Shown: positions 7,922-17,698 of the stretch, piece by piece
Position numbering within the stretch: position 1 is the stretch's first letter
Layout: the number at the start of each line of letters is the position of its first letter
Assembly: GCF_000416235.1 (NCBI RefSeq)
Contig: NZ_ATLO01000004.1
Span: forward strand, 310,001 to 374,000
Reading direction: 5' to 3'
Length of the DNA stretch: 64,000 nt
Source: Pseudomonas sp. CFII64
GTDB lineage: Bacteria; Pseudomonadota; Gammaproteobacteria; Pseudomonadales; Pseudomonadaceae
Notes under the pieces: model-generated
What the model saw: the letters and a program-made list of their open reading frames with translations, nothing else
What the model was told of the DNA's origin: nothing
Database searches by the model: none
Made by a program: the position numbers and the translations under genes

Positions 7922-9213
7922 GTGAACCGCGTCATTGTCCGGCGGTCCTGATCGCCGCACCGGCCTCCGGCCAGGGCAAAACCACCGTCACCGCCGCGCT
8001 CGCCCGTTTGCATCGCAATCAGGGTCGCAAGGTGCGCGTCTTCAAGTGCGGCCCGGACTTCCTCGATCCGATGATTCTTGAGCGCGCCAGCGGTGCGCCG
8101 GTGTATCAGCTGGATTTGTGGATGGTCGGCGCCGATGAAAGCCGGCGCCTGTTGTGGCAAGCGGCGGGTGAAGCCGATCTGATCCTCATCGAAGGCGTGA
8201 TGGGCCTGTTCGACGGCACGCCTTCCAGCGCTGATCTGGCGCGTTATTTCGGCGTGCCGGTGCTGGGCGTCATCGACGGCACGGCCATGGCCCAGACCTT
8301 CGGCGCGCTGGCCCTGGGCCTGGCGCGGTATCAGCCGGACCTGCCGTTCGCGGGTGTATTGGCCAATCGGGTCGGCACCGTGCGTCACGCGCAGTTGCTC
8401 GAAGGCAGCCTCACTGAAGGCCTGCGCTGGTACGGCGCGTTGTCCCGGGAAACCGGGATCGAATTGCCAAGTCGGCACTTGGGACTGGTGCAAGCCAGTG
8501 AACTGAACGATCTGGATGTGCGACTGGATGCGGCCGCCGCAGCGTTGGCCAGCACCTGCGAAGTCGAACTGCCGCCTGCGGTGACCTTCGCTGCGCCGGA
8601 CCTTGTACCAGCCGAACCTTTGCTGGAAGGCGTGACGATTGCCGTCGCCCACGACGAAGCGTTTGCGTTCACTTACGGCGCCAGTCTCGATCTGCTGCGG
8701 GCCATGGGTGCCGAGCTGGTGTTTTTCTCGCCGATTCGTGACAGCGTTCTGCCAGCCGCCGACAGCCTGTACCTGCCCGGTGGTTACCCGGAGCTGCACC
8801 ATCTGGCCTTGAGCCAGAACACATCGATGCTCAACGCGATTCGCCAGCATCATCAGGCGGGCAAACCCTTGCTGGCCGAGTGTGGCGGCATGTTGTATCT
8901 GCTCGACGCCTTGACCGATGTCGACGGCCAGCGCGCCGAATTGGTGGGCTTGCTCGCCGGTGAAGCGGTCATGCAAAAGCGTCTGGCGGCTTTGGCGCTG
9001 CAAACCGTCGCGTTGCCGGAAGGTGAATTGCGCGGCCACACTTATCACCATTCGCTGACCAGCACTGAATTGCAGCCTATCGCCCGTGGCATCAGCCCCA
9101 ACGGCGGGCGCGGCGCGGAGGCGGTCTATCGCGACGGACGCATGACGGCGTCCTACGTACATTTCTACTTCCCTTCCAATCCCCAAGCGGTTGCGGCGCT
9201 TTTCAAGCCATGA
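7918..9213 (+). CDS. cobB: Cobyrinate a,c-diamide synthase
   Basis: Enzyme of 431 residues that amidates the a and c carboxylates of (hydrogeno)cobyrinic acid using glutamine and ATP. The N-terminal half carries an ATP-binding segment APASGQGKTTVTAAL (about residues 12-26). The C-terminal half is a class I-type glutamine amidotransferase with nucleophile Cys322 in AECGGMLYLL and a His near residue 376 in HTYHHS. The start is GTG at 7918, overlapping the cobO stop. The 3' end overlaps bluB by four bases (ATGA). It belongs to the riboswitch-controlled operon. This cobB is unrelated to the sirtuin that shares the symbol in other species. Confidence 0.95.
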   Translation: MSEPRHCPAVLIAAPASGQGKTTVTAALARLHRNQGRKVRVFKCGPDFLDPMILERASGAPVYQLDLWMVGADESRRLLWQAAGEADLILIEGVMGLFDGTPSSADLARYFGVPVLGVIDGTAMAQTFGALALGLARYQPDLPFAGVLANRVGTVRHAQLLEGSLTEGLRWYGALSRETGIELPSRHLGLVQASELNDLDVRLDAAAAALASTCEVELPPAVTFAAPDLVPAEPLLEGVTIAVAHDEAFAFTYGASLDLLRAMGAELVFFSPIRDSVLPAADSLYLPGGYPELHHLALSQNTSMLNAIRQHHQAGKPLLAECGGMLYLLDALTDVDGQRAELVGLLAGEAVMQKRLAALALQTVALPEGELRGHTYHHSLTSTELQPIARGISPNGGRGAEAVYRDGRMTASYVHFYFPSNPQAVAALFKP

Positions 9214-9860
9214 ATGACCAAGCGTTCAGCGCCGACGAGCGCGCTGCGGTGTATCGAGCCATTGCCGAACGCCGGGATATGCGCCATTTCAGCGGCGGCA
9301 CGGTTGCGCCGGAACTGCTGGCGCGGTTGCTCGGTGCGGCGCATCAAGCGCCCAGCGTCGGTTTGATGCAGCCGTGGCGGTTCATTCGCATTACCGACCG
9401 GGCCTTGCGTTCGCAGATCAAGGCGCAGGTCGAGCAGGAACGGCTGCGCACCGCTGAAGCGATGGGCGAGCGCGCCGACGATTTCATGAAGCTTAAGGTC
9501 GAGGGCATCGAAGATTGCGCGGAAGTGCTGGTCGCCGCGCTGATGGATGATCGCGAGAAACACATTTTTGGCCGCCGCACGTTGCCGGAAATGGACCTGG
9601 CTTCGTTGTCCTGCGCCATTCAGAACCTGTGGCTGGCGGCGCGCGCCGAAGGGCTGGGCATGGGCTGGGTGTCGTTGTTCGAACCCCAGGCGCTGGCCGA
9701 TCTATTAAGTATGCCGGCCGGTGCCAAGCCGCTGGCAGTGTTGTGTCTGGGGCCGGTCAACGAGTTTTATCCGTCGCCGATGCTGGTCATGGAAGGCTGG
9801 ACCCAAGAACGGCCGCTCGATGAAATGCTCTACGAGAATCAATGGGGAGTCAGGCAATGA
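9210..9860 (+). CDS. bluB: 5,6-dimethylbenzimidazole synthase
   Basis: Nitroreductase-fold flavoenzyme of 216 residues. BluB breaks down reduced FMN with oxygen to give 5,6-dimethylbenzimidazole, the lower ligand of vitamin B12. The N-terminal segment [10 protein letters not shown] and the [13 protein letters not shown] motif bind FMN, and the region [12 protein letters not shown] is typical of the BluB subgroup as opposed to general nitroreductases. Its place between cobB and cbiB supports the call. It overlaps both neighbours by a few bases, and the stop TGA shares bases with the cbiB ATG. Confidence 0.93.
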   Translation: MNDQAFSADERAAVYRAIAERRDMRHFSGGTVAPELLARLLGAAHQAPSVGLMQPWRFIRITDRALRSQIKAQVEQERLRTAEAMGERADDFMKLKVEGIEDCAEVLVAALMDDREKHIFGRRTLPEMDLASLSCAIQNLWLAARAEGLGMGWVSLFEPQALADLLSMPAGAKPLAVLCLGPVNEFYPSPMLVMEGWTQERPLDEMLYENQWGVRQ

Positions 9861-10765
9861 GTGTGGCGCTGTTGAGCGTCGCCGGGGTGGCGCTGGATGC
9901 GTTGCTGGGCGAGCCGAAGCGCTCGCATCCGCTGGTGGCCTTTGGGCGCTTTGCTGATCGCATCGAGCGGCGCTTCAATTCTGGTGGACGCGGCTGGCGT
10001 AGCCATGGCGTCACGGCGTGGTTTCTGGCCGTGGTGCCGTTGACGTTGCTGGCCACGCTGCTGAGCTGGCTGCCTTATATAGGCTGGCTGGTGGAAATCC
10101 TCGCGCTGTATTGCGCGCTTGGCCTGCGCAGCCTTGGCGAGCACGTCGAGCCGGTGGCCCAGGCGTTGCGCGCCGACGATCTTGACGAAGCGCGGCGGCG
10201 GGTCGGCTATCTGGTCAGCCGCCAGACTTCGGAGCTGGATGCGACTGAAGTCGCCCGCGCCGCCACCGAATCCGTACTGGAAAATGGCAGCGATGCCGTG
10301 TTTGCCGCGCTGTTCTGGTTTGCGGTCGCCGGTGCGCCGGGCGTCGTGTTGTATCGATTGAGCAATACGCTTGATGCAATGTGGGGCTATCGCAACGAAC
10401 GCTTCGAGCGTTTCGGTTGGGCGGCGGCCAAAATCGATGATCTGCTTAACTACATTCCTGCGCGTCTGGTGGCGTTGACCTACGCGCTATTGGGCAAAAC
10501 CCGACTCGCGTTGCGCTGCTGGCGAACCCAGGGCCCGACCTGGGACAGCCCCAATGCGGGTCCGGTGATGGCGGCTGGCGCCGGTGCGCTGGGAGTCGAA
10601 CTGGGCGGTGCGGCGATTTATCACGGCGAGCTGCACCAGCGCCCGCAGCTGGGCGAGGGCGTGCCCGCCGACGCGCAATCCATTGACCGAGGCTGGCAAC
10701 TGGTGCAGCGCGGTGTCTGGCTTTGGTTGCTGATTTTGTGTGTGGGAGCTGAATTCTATGCTTGA
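9857..10765 (+). CDS. cbiB: Adenosylcobinamide-phosphate synthase
   Basis: Membrane protein of 302 residues (called CobD in Pseudomonas and CbiB in Salmonella). It joins (R)-1-amino-2-propanol O-phosphate to adenosylcobyric acid. Hydrophobic segments lie near residues 2-14, 55-95 and at the far C-terminus. The signature [13 protein letters not shown] and the segment [20 protein letters not shown] are family hallmarks. The ATG at 9857 overlaps the bluB stop as ATGA; an upstream ATG at 9842 lies inside bluB and has a poorer context. Its 3' end overlaps the next gene by eight bases. Confidence 0.94.
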   Translation: MSVALLSVAGVALDALLGEPKRSHPLVAFGRFADRIERRFNSGGRGWRSHGVTAWFLAVVPLTLLATLLSWLPYIGWLVEILALYCALGLRSLGEHVEPVAQALRADDLDEARRRVGYLVSRQTSELDATEVARAATESVLENGSDAVFAALFWFAVAGAPGVVLYRLSNTLDAMWGYRNERFERFGWAAAKIDDLLNYIPARLVALTYALLGKTRLALRCWRTQGPTWDSPNAGPVMAAGAGALGVELGGAAIYHGELHQRPQLGEGVPADAQSIDRGWQLVQRGVWLWLLILCVGAEFYA

Positions 10766-11762
10766 ACACGGTGGTCGACTGCGTGCTGCTGCGCGCGATT
10801 ACGGCATTGCCGAAAATGAGTGGCTGGATCTTTCCACGGGCATTGCGCCCTGGGCCTGGCCGATCGCACCGATTGCGCCGCAAGCCTGGGCACGACTGCC
10901 GGAAACCGACGACGGCCTGGAACAAGCCGCCTGCGCTTACTACGGCGCTCCCCAAGTGTTGCCGGTGCCGGGTTCCCAGGCGGCGATTCAAGCTCTGCCG
11001 CGCTTGCGTGGCGCCGGTAAGGTCGGCGTGTTGTCGCCGTGTTATGCCGAGCATGCCCAGGCCTGGCGCAGCGCCGGTTTTCTGGTCCGGGAAGTGCTGG
11101 AGCACGAAGTCGATTATTTTCTCGACAGCTTCACGGTGCTGGTGGTGGTCAACCCCAACAATCCCACCGGCCTGCACCTGACCCCTGAAAAACTGCTCAA
11201 GTGGCATGCACGATTGGCGGAGCGGGGCGGCTGGCTGGTGGTGGATGAAGCTTTCATGGACAACACGCCGGGCCTGAGTCTTGCTGCCGAAACCTGGCGC
11301 ACCGGGTTGATCGTGTTGCGCTCGTTCGGCAAGTTTTTCGGTCTGGCCGGGGCGCGGCTCGGCTTTGTGCTGGCTGAACCGCATCTGCTCAAGTTACTGG
11401 CCAACGACATCGGGCCCTGGGCCGTCAGCGGTCCGACCCGGGAAATCGGCGCGGCTTGCCTGCGCGACACCGAAGGCCATCACCATCAACGCCAGCGCAC
11501 CGGTCAGGCCAGTCAGCGCTTGGTGCAATTGCTGACGCGACACGACCTTACGCCACACGGCGGCTGCGCGCTGTTTCAATGGCTGGTCACGCCCCGTGCG
11601 TGCGCGTTGCATGAGTTCTGCGCCCGGCGCGGCATTCTGCTGCGCCTGTTTCTCGATGAAGGCCCGCACCACAGCAGCCTGCGCTTCGGCCTGCCCAGCA
11701 ATGAAGCGGATTGGCAACGCCTCGACCACGCCCTCGGCGAATTCAATCAGGAAAATTCATGA
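10758..11762 (+). CDS. cobC: L-threonine-O-3-phosphate decarboxylase
   Basis: PLP enzyme of 334 residues with the fold of histidinol-phosphate aminotransferases. It decarboxylates threonine phosphate to (R)-1-amino-2-propanol phosphate, the substrate of the preceding synthase. Family hallmarks are [13 protein letters not shown] at the N-terminus, [17 protein letters not shown], and the PLP lysine in [16 protein letters not shown]. The name follows Pseudomonas use (CobC); Salmonella calls it CobD, and the phosphatase at 14895 is the enterobacterial CobC. The start at 10758 overlaps the cbiB stop and the 3' end overlaps cobQ by four bases. Confidence 0.92.
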   Translation: MLEHGGRLRAAARDYGIAENEWLDLSTGIAPWAWPIAPIAPQAWARLPETDDGLEQAACAYYGAPQVLPVPGSQAAIQALPRLRGAGKVGVLSPCYAEHAQAWRSAGFLVREVLEHEVDYFLDSFTVLVVVNPNNPTGLHLTPEKLLKWHARLAERGGWLVVDEAFMDNTPGLSLAAETWRTGLIVLRSFGKFFGLAGARLGFVLAEPHLLKLLANDIGPWAVSGPTREIGAACLRDTEGHHHQRQRTGQASQRLVQLLTRHDLTPHGGCALFQWLVTPRACALHEFCARRGILLRLFLDEGPHHSSLRFGLPSNEADWQRLDHALGEFNQENS

Positions 11763-13228
11763 CCACCTTGATGGTGCAAGGCACCACGTCTGATGCCGGC
11801 AAAAGCACATTGGTGACGGCGTTGTGCCGCTGGCTGACGCGTCAGGGCGTCAGCGTCGTGCCGTTCAAACCGCAGAACATGGCGCTCAACAGTGCGGTGA
11901 CGGCGGACGGCGGCGAGATCGGCCGTGCCCAGGCGGTGCAGGCCCAGGCGTGCGGGCTGCAACCGCACACCGACATGAACCCCGTGCTGCTCAAGCCCAA
12001 TAGCGACACCGGCGCGCAAGTGATTATTCATGGCCGCGCCGTCACCACCATGAATGCGGTGGCCTATCACGGCTATAAAGAAATCGCGATGCAAGCGGTG
12101 CTGGAGTCCCATCGACGGCTGGGCGAGCAGTATCCGGTGATCGTCGTCGAAGGCGCCGGTTCACCCGCCGAGATCAATTTGCGCGCCAACGATATCGCCA
12201 ACATGGGGTTTGCCGAGGCAGTGGATTGCCCGGTGCTGCTGATCGCCGATATCAATCGCGGCGGGGTGTTCGCGCACCTGGTCGGCACGCTGGAGCTGTT
12301 GTCGCCCAGCGAGCAGGCGCGGGTCAAAGGCTTCATCATCAATCGTTTTCGCGGTGACATCGCCTTGCTGCAACCGGGGCTGGACTGGCTCGAAGCACGC
12401 ACCGGCAAACCGGTGGTCGGCGTGCTGCCGTATGTCATGGATCTGCATCTGGAGGCGGAAGACGGCCTCGATCAGCGCCAGACCGACAAGGTCGAACAGG
12501 TGCTGAACGTGGTGGTGCCGATTTTGCCGCGCATCAGCAATCACACTGATTTCGACCCGCTGCGCCTGCACCCGCAAGTCAATTTGCAGTTCGTGGGGGC
12601 CGGTCAGGCCATTCCGCCCGCTGATTTGATCATCCTGCCCGGCTCGAAAAGCGTGCGCAGCGACCTGGCTTATCTGCGCGCCAATGGCTGGGACAGCGCC
12701 ATCGCCCGGCATTTGCGTTACGGCGGCAAGCTGCTGGGCATTTGCGGCGGCTTGCAGATGCTCGGCGAGCAATTGCATGACCCGCTGGGGCTGGAAGGTG
12801 CGGCCGGATCAAGTCCAGGCCTGGGTTTGCTGGCCATGAGCACTGTGCTTGAAGAACACAAACAGCTACGCAATGTGCGTGGCCGACTGTTGCTCGAAGG
12901 TGTCGAGGTCAGCGGCTATGAGATTCACGCTGGCGTGACCAGCGGCGCGGCGCTGGAGCGTCCGGCGGTGCAGCTGGATGACAATCGCTGCGACGGCGCG
13001 CAAAGCGTCGACGGTCAGATTTTTGGTACTTACCTGCACGGCCTGTTCGAAACGCCCGCTGCCTGCAGCGCGCTGTTGCGTTGGGCGGGGCTGGAAAACG
13101 TGCAGGAAGTGGATTACCACGCGCTGCGCGAGCGGGATATCGAGCGACTGGCGGATTTGGTCGAGAAGCATCTCGACGGCGCGTTGTTGCGCGAATTATG
13201 CGGCCTGTCTGACACCGCTTCGCTGTAG
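11759..13228 (+). CDS. cobQ: Cobyric acid synthase
   Basis: Enzyme of 489 residues that amidates the b, d, e and g side chains of adenosylcobyrinate a,c-diamide. The N-terminal ATP-binding motif [12 protein letters not shown] lies at residues 8-19, followed by [26 protein letters not shown] sequence ([10 protein letters not shown] visible from residue 37). The C-terminal amidotransferase domain has nucleophile Cys329 in [11 protein letters not shown] and a His in GTYLHGLFE. The ATG at 11759 overlaps the preceding stop. The TAG stop at 13226-13228 lies within the first arm of an inverted repeat, so a mobile palindrome may have reshaped the C-terminus (SDTASL). Confidence 0.95.
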   Translation: MTTLMVQGTTSDAGKSTLVTALCRWLTRQGVSVVPFKPQNMALNSAVTADGGEIGRAQAVQAQACGLQPHTDMNPVLLKPNSDTGAQVIIHGRAVTTMNAVAYHGYKEIAMQAVLESHRRLGEQYPVIVVEGAGSPAEINLRANDIANMGFAEAVDCPVLLIADINRGGVFAHLVGTLELLSPSEQARVKGFIINRFRGDIALLQPGLDWLEARTGKPVVGVLPYVMDLHLEAEDGLDQRQTDKVEQVLNVVVPILPRISNHTDFDPLRLHPQVNLQFVGAGQAIPPADLIILPGSKSVRSDLAYLRANGWDSAIARHLRYGGKLLGICGGLQMLGEQLHDPLGLEGAAGSSPGLGLLAMSTVLEEHKQLRNVRGRLLLEGVEVSGYEIHAGVTSGAALERPAVQLDDNRCDGAQSVDGQIFGTYLHGLFETPAACSALLRWAGLENVQEVDYHALRERDIERLADLVEKHLDGALLRELCGLSDTASL

Positions 13229-13291
13229 GAGCCAACTTGTTGGCGAGGTGTTGTGGCTGGAACCGCTTCGCCAACCAGTTGGCTCCTACAG
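13223..13291. repeat. REP-like inverted repeat between cobQ and cobU
   Basis: Left arm 13223-13248 begins CTGTAGGAGCCAACTTGTTG. Right arm 13266-13291 ends CCAGTTGGCTCCTACAG. The arms match in inverse orientation at about 24 of 26 positions. The left arm contains the cobQ stop codon. The hairpin interrupts the otherwise overlapping cob operon and may lower read-through or protect the upstream mRNA. Confidence 0.8.
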
Positions 13292-13327
13292 GGATTTGTA
13301 TTTTTTCTGATGGAGAGGCGCACACAT

Positions 13328-13849
13328 ATGCTGCAACTGATCCTCGGCGGGGCGCGTTCCGGCAAGAGTCGCCTGGCGGAAAAACTGGCCAGCGAGTCGC
13401 GTTTGAACGTCATTTATATCGCCACCAGCCAGCCGGTGGACGCCGAGCTGAACCAGCGTGTCGCGTTGCATCGTCAGCGCCGCCCGGAACACTGGGGGTT
13501 GATCGAAGAACCGCTTGAACTGAGCCGGGTGCTGCGGGAAAACGCCGCGCCGGACCATTGCCTGCTGGTGGATTGCCTGACGTTGTGGCTGACCAATTTA
13601 TTATTGCTGGAAAACCCCGAGCGTCTGGCGCTGGAGCGTGAGGCGCTGCTCGATTGCCTGGCGCTGCTGCCGGGCGAAATCATTTTTGTCAGCAATGAAA
13701 CCGGGTTGGGCGTCGTGCCCCTCGGTGAGTTGACCCGCCGTTATGTCGACGAAGCCGGCTTGTTGCATCAAGCCCTGGCCGAACGTTGCCAACGCGTGGT
13801 GTTGACCGTTGCCGGCTTGCCACTGACGTTGAAAGGATCCGCATTATGA
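13328..13849 (+). CDS. cobU: Adenosylcobinamide kinase / adenosylcobinamide-phosphate guanylyltransferase
   Basis: Bifunctional enzyme of 173 residues (CobP in Pseudomonas naming). It phosphorylates adenosylcobinamide and then adds GMP to activate the nucleotide loop. The P-loop [14 protein letters not shown] starts at residue 7, [15 protein letters not shown] carries the histidine thought to be guanylylated, and [18 protein letters not shown] is a family signature. The ATG at 13328 gives the usual family length; a nearby in-frame ATG at 13310 would add six residues and cannot be excluded. The gene comes 99 bp after cobQ, across a REP-like hairpin, and overlaps cobT by four bases. Confidence 0.93.
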   Translation: MLQLILGGARSGKSRLAEKLASESRLNVIYIATSQPVDAELNQRVALHRQRRPEHWGLIEEPLELSRVLRENAAPDHCLLVDCLTLWLTNLLLLENPERLALEREALLDCLALLPGEIIFVSNETGLGVVPLGELTRRYVDEAGLLHQALAERCQRVVLTVAGLPLTLKGSAL

Positions 13850-14898
13850 GTAATTCCTGGTGGCTTAATCCCGCACAGGCCGCCAACGCGGCAGTCCGCG
13901 AAGAAGCGCTGGCGCGTCAGCAACAATTGACCAAACCTGCCGGCTCTCTCGGCCAGCTTGAGCGGGTCGCGGTGCAGCTCGCCGGTTTGCAGGGGCGGGT
14001 CAAACCCCACGCCGACGCGCTGTGGATCGCGATTTTCGCCGGTGATCATGGCGTGGTGGCTGAAGGTGTTTCTGCATACCCTCAGGAAGTGACCGGGCAG
14101 ATGCTGCACAACTTCGTCACCGGCGGCGCGGCCATCAGCGTGCTGGCGCAGCAACTGGCCGCGCAACTGGATGTGGTGGATCTGGGCACCGTCGCGCCGC
14201 TGGATTTGCCGGGCGTGCGCCATTTGCGGATCGGTACGGGCACGGCCAACTTCGCCAAGGGCCCGGCGATGACTCAGGAACAAGGATTGCTGGCTTTACA
14301 GGCCGGACGTGACAGCGTGTTGCGCGCCAAGGCGGTGGGCAGCGAACTGTTCGTGGGCGGCGAAATGGGCATCGGCAACACGGCGTCGGCCAGTGCCGTG
14401 GCCTGCTCGTTGCTGGAATGCGCCGCGCAGCTGATGGTCGGTCCCGGTACTGGTCTGAATGCGGCGGGCATCGCCCATAAAACCCAAGTGATTGAAGCCG
14501 CGCTGGTACTGCATGCCGAGCATGCGGGCGATCCAGTGCAAAGCCTGTTCAGTCTGGGCGGTTTTGAAATTGCGGCGCTGGTTGGCGCGTATCTGGCCTG
14601 CGCCCAGGAAGGCATCGCGGTGCTGGTCGATGGCTTTATCTGTAGCGTCGCTGCGCTGGTGGCGGTGCGCTTGAATCCCTCGTGTCGCGAATGGCTGTTG
14701 TTCGGCCACCGTGGCGCGGAACCTGGACATCGTCATTTGCTGGAAACCCTGCAGGCTGAACCGTTGCTGGATCTGGGCCTGCGCCTGGGCGAAGGCAGCG
14801 GCGCGGCGCTGGCGGTGCCGCTGGTACGTCTGGCCTGTCAGCTGCACAACGGCATGGCGACTTTCGCTGAAGCCGCCGTGGCAGACCGCCCGGCATGA
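13846..14898 (+). CDS. cobT: Nicotinate-nucleotide--dimethylbenzimidazole phosphoribosyltransferase
   Basis: Enzyme of 350 residues (CobU in Pseudomonas naming). It transfers phosphoribose from nicotinate mononucleotide to dimethylbenzimidazole, the product of BluB, giving alpha-ribazole phosphate. Hallmarks are [10 protein letters not shown] near the N-terminus, [32 protein letters not shown] and the C-terminal [12 protein letters not shown], which holds the catalytic Glu. The ATG at 13846 shares bases with the cobU stop, and the ATGA at 14895-14898 links it to the ribazole phosphatase gene. Confidence 0.95.
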   Translation: MSNSWWLNPAQAANAAVREEALARQQQLTKPAGSLGQLERVAVQLAGLQGRVKPHADALWIAIFAGDHGVVAEGVSAYPQEVTGQMLHNFVTGGAAISVLAQQLAAQLDVVDLGTVAPLDLPGVRHLRIGTGTANFAKGPAMTQEQGLLALQAGRDSVLRAKAVGSELFVGGEMGIGNTASASAVACSLLECAAQLMVGPGTGLNAAGIAHKTQVIEAALVLHAEHAGDPVQSLFSLGGFEIAALVGAYLACAQEGIAVLVDGFICSVAALVAVRLNPSCREWLLFGHRGAEPGHRHLLETLQAEPLLDLGLRLGEGSGAALAVPLVRLACQLHNGMATFAEAAVADRPA

Positions 14899-15467
14899 CC
14901 TTGCACCTGGACCTGCTGCGCCACGGCGAAACCGAACTCGGCGGCGGCATGCGCGGCAGCCTCGACGATGCCCTGACCGATCTCGGCTGGGGGCAAATGC
15001 GTGCGGCGGTCATCGACGGCGGGCCATGGGAGCGGATCGTCAGCTCGCCGTTGCAACGCTGCGCGCGTTTCGCCGAAGAACTGGCCGAGCAACTGGCGCT
15101 ACCGTTGAGCCTGGAACCTGGGTTGCAGGAATTGCATTTCGGCGATTGGGAAGGCCACAGCGCCGCACAGCTCATGGAAACCGATGCCGAGGGATTGGGA
15201 CTGTTCTGGGCCGATCCCTACAGCTTCACGCCGCCCAATGGCGAACCGGTGCTTGAGTTCTCGACGCGGGTCCTGGCCGCCGTGCAGCGTTTGCAGCAGG
15301 CTTATGCCGGCGAACGGGTATTGCTGATCAGTCATGGCGGCGTCATGCGTTTGCTGCTTGCCCAGGCGCGGGGGCTGCCCCGTGAGCAGTTGCTGCAAGT
15401 TCAGGTCGGACATGGCGCGCTGCTGTCGATCACAGTCGCGGCGGGCGGCTTGCTCACGGAGGTTTGA
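14895..15467 (+). CDS. cobC: Alpha-ribazole phosphatase (histidine phosphatase family)
   Basis: Protein of 190 residues of the phosphoglycerate mutase-like histidine phosphatase superfamily. The catalytic RHGET motif is at residues 10-14, the second core histidine is in ISHGGVMR, and the conserved arginine is in [14 protein letters not shown]. In the cobalamin pathway this enzyme dephosphorylates alpha-ribazole phosphate or adenosylcobalamin phosphate. Function is assigned mainly from operon position between cobT and cobS. The symbol is the enterobacterial one and clashes with the decarboxylase at 10758. It overlaps cobT by four bases; cobS starts one base after its stop. Confidence 0.88.
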   Translation: MTLHLDLLRHGETELGGGMRGSLDDALTDLGWGQMRAAVIDGGPWERIVSSPLQRCARFAEELAEQLALPLSLEPGLQELHFGDWEGHSAAQLMETDAEGLGLFWADPYSFTPPNGEPVLEFSTRVLAAVQRLQQAYAGERVLLISHGGVMRLLLAQARGLPREQLLQVQVGHGALLSITVAAGGLLTEV

Positions 15468-15468
15468 G

Positions 15469-16197
15469 ATGTTGCCGTTCTGGATAGCCCTGCAATTTCT
15501 CAGCAGCCTGCCGATTCGTCTGCCCGGCATGCCGCAGCCGCAGGCGTTGGGCCGGTCGCTGCTGTTCTATCCGCTGGTCGGTGGATTATTCGGCGTGCTG
15601 TTGCTGGCCTTGAACGCGCTGCTCGACGGCGCACCGCTGATGCTTCACGCGGCGTTGCTGCTGACCGCCTGGGTGTTGCTCAGCGGTGGCCTGCATCTGG
15701 ATGGACTGGCCGACAGCGCCGACGCCTGGCTTGGCGGTTTCGGTGACCGCGAGCGCACGCTGACCATCATGAAAGACCCGCGCAGCGGACCGATTGCGGT
15801 GGTGACGCTGGTGCTGGTGTTGCTGCTCAAGTTCAGCGCGCTCATGGCGTTGATTGAAAGTCAGTACACGCTGGGCCTGCTGCTCGCCCCGCTGATCGGT
15901 CGCGCGGCGATGCTGGGCTTGTTCCTCGGCACGCCTTATGTGCGCGCTGGCGGCCTGGGCCAGGCCTTGGCCGATCACTTGCCGCGCACAGCCGGTCAGC
16001 AGGTCTTGCTGGTCAGCGCACTGGTGTGCGTGCTGATCGCGGGAGTCTCTGGTTTGCTGGCGCTGCTGGTCGCCTCAATCGGCTTTTTCTGGCTGCGGCA
16101 CCTGATGCTGCGCCGACTCGGCGGCAGCACAGGCGATACGGCCGGCGCGATGCTGGAGTTGCTGGAAGTGGCGGTGTTGTTGGCGATGGTTTTGTAG
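15469..16197 (+). CDS. cobS: Adenosylcobinamide-GDP ribazoletransferase (cobalamin synthase)
   Basis: Integral membrane enzyme of 242 residues with about six hydrophobic helices. It joins adenosylcobinamide-GDP and alpha-ribazole (phosphate) in the last assembly step. Motifs are FLSSLPIRLP near the N-terminus, GGLHLDGLADSADAWLGG, and MKDPRSGPIAV, the metal- and phosphate-binding loops of the family. The ATG at 15469 follows a GGAGG ribosome site inside the end of the previous gene. The TAG stop at 16195-16197 falls in a REP-like half element, as at cobQ. It is the last recognisable B12 gene of the operon. Confidence 0.94.
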   Translation: MLPFWIALQFLSSLPIRLPGMPQPQALGRSLLFYPLVGGLFGVLLLALNALLDGAPLMLHAALLLTAWVLLSGGLHLDGLADSADAWLGGFGDRERTLTIMKDPRSGPIAVVTLVLVLLLKFSALMALIESQYTLGLLLAPLIGRAAMLGLFLGTPYVRAGGLGQALADHLPRTAGQQVLLVSALVCVLIAGVSGLLALLVASIGFFWLRHLMLRRLGGSTGDTAGAMLELLEVAVLLAMVL

Positions 16198-16367
16198 GCG
16201 TGAACTTGTTCGCGATGGATGTCAGGTCGACTGAAGTTATTTCGTATCAATGCAGGAATCGGTAAGACCGGACTTGTCCGGGAAGGCGTCCGTTTGGGCG
16301 ATGGAGAACTGGCTGCTTAATCGCATTGGCTAAACCGCCTCTTCGGGGACAAGTCCCCTCCTACAGG
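16194..16367. repeat. Diverged REP-like half elements after cobS
   Basis: The segment at 16194-16218 (GTAGGCGTGAACTTGTTCGC...) includes the cobS stop codon. A related inverted copy ends at 16366 (GGGGACAAGTCCCCTCCTAC). A third short palindrome, CCGGACTTGTCCGG, lies at 16268-16281. They look like decayed members of the same palindromic family as at 13223-13291. They separate cobS from the MFS gene. Confidence 0.55.
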
Positions 16368-16489
16368 CTGTTCACGATTCTCATAGCGACGGCGCGGGTC
16401 GTGAGCATTGACACCATCATCCTGTGCACACATCCTGTTACGGGTATATCCGCGTACCAGATTTCACGGCCCCTGCCTGGAGAATAACA

Positions 16490-17698
16490 ATGACATCGGT
16501 TTGGCGTACCAGTGGTTGGATCCTGTTGGGCAGCGCGCTGATTCTTGCGCTGTCGCTGGGTACAAGGCACGGCTTCGGTCTGTTCCTCGCGCCCATGAGC
16601 GCCGATTTCGGCTGGGGTCGTGAGGTATTCGCCTTTGCCATCGCCTTTCAGAACCTGATGTGGGGCCTGGCGCAGCCGTTTGCGGGCGCATTGGCGGACC
16701 GTTTCGGCGCCGCCAAAGTGGTCTTCGTCGGCGGGATTCTTTATGCGCTTGGCTTGATGACCATGAGCCTGGCCGACTCGCCCTTGAGTTTATCCCTGAG
16801 CGCAGGCCTGTTGATTGGCATCGGTCTGTCGGGCACTTCATTTTCGGTGATTCTCGGTGTGGTCGGGCGTGCTCTGCCTGCGGAGAAACGCAGCATGGGC
16901 ATGGGGATCGCCAGCGCCGCCGGGTCGTTCGGCCAGTTCGCCATGTTGCCCGGCACGCTGGGACTGATCAGCTGGCTGGGCTGGTCAGGCGCGTTGCTGG
17001 TATTGGGCGCGTTGGTCGCGTTGATCCTGCCCCTGGTGATGATGCTCAAGGACGTGCCTACAGCCTTGGTCGGTGGCGAGCAGACCCTGCGTGAAGCGCT
17101 GCATGAAGCCTGTTCGCATTCCGGCTTCTGGTTGCTGGCCCTGGGTTTCTTCGTCTGTGGCTTCCAGGTGGTATTTATCGGCGTGCATCTGCCGGCCTAT
17201 CTGGTGGATCAGCATTTGCCGGCCAAGGTCGGCACCACGGTGTTGGCGCTGATCGGGCTGTTCAATATCTTCGGCACCTATACAGCAGGCTGGCTGGGCG
17301 GGCGGATGTCCAAGCCGCGCCTGTTGACCAGCTTGTATTTGCTGCGAGCGGTGGTGATTGCCCTGTTCCTGTGGGTGCCGTCGAGCGAGACCACGGCGTA
17401 TCTGTTCGGCGTGGCGATGGGCTTGTTGTGGCTGTCGACGGTGCCGCTGACCAATGGCACGGTCGCCACCCTGTTTGGCGTGCGCAACCTGTCGATGCTC
17501 GGCGGCATTGTGTTTCTGTTCCACCAGCTGGGCGCGTTCCTAGGCGGCTGGCTGGGTGGCGTGGTGTATGACCGGACCGGAAACTACGACTTGATCTGGC
17601 AAGTGTCGATCCTGCTCAGCCTGCTGGCGGCCGCGCTGAACTGGCCGGTTCGCGAGCGTCCCGTGGCGCGCTTGCAAATGCAGGGGAGTGCGGTGTGA
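16490..17698 (+). CDS. MFS transporter downstream of the cob operon
   Basis: Major facilitator protein of 402 residues with about twelve hydrophobic helices. The loop after helix 2 carries GALADRFGAAKVV, the A-type MFS motif. Its overall pattern resembles the oxalate/formate-antiporter-like branch of MFS. It follows cobS in the same direction across a 292-bp gap containing REP-like half elements. A similar MFS gene follows the cob cluster in P. aeruginosa as I recall, which suggests a corrinoid- or cobalt-linked or merely conserved neighbour; the substrate is unknown. The ATG at 16490 follows a GGAG site. Confidence 0.85.
   Translation: MTSVWRTSGWILLGSALILALSLGTRHGFGLFLAPMSADFGWGREVFAFAIAFQNLMWGLAQPFAGALADRFGAAKVVFVGGILYALGLMTMSLADSPLSLSLSAGLLIGIGLSGTSFSVILGVVGRALPAEKRSMGMGIASAAGSFGQFAMLPGTLGLISWLGWSGALLVLGALVALILPLVMMLKDVPTALVGGEQTLREALHEACSHSGFWLLALGFFVCGFQVVFIGVHLPAYLVDQHLPAKVGTTVLALIGLFNIFGTYTAGWLGGRMSKPRLLTSLYLLRAVVIALFLWVPSSETTAYLFGVAMGLLWLSTVPLTNGTVATLFGVRNLSMLGGIVFLFHQLGAFLGGWLGGVVYDRTGNYDLIWQVSILLSLLAAALNWPVRERPVARLQMQGSAV

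Noticed and set aside
7738..9186. Minus-strand open frame opposite cobO/cobB (482 codons)
   Set aside because: Shadow of cobB; sequence is Gln/Arg/His-rich, as expected from the reverse complement of GC-rich genes.
13223..13291. CRISPR repeat or IS end
   Set aside because: The repeat is one inverted pair with a short loop; no direct repeats with spacers, no transposase and no target duplication are visible.
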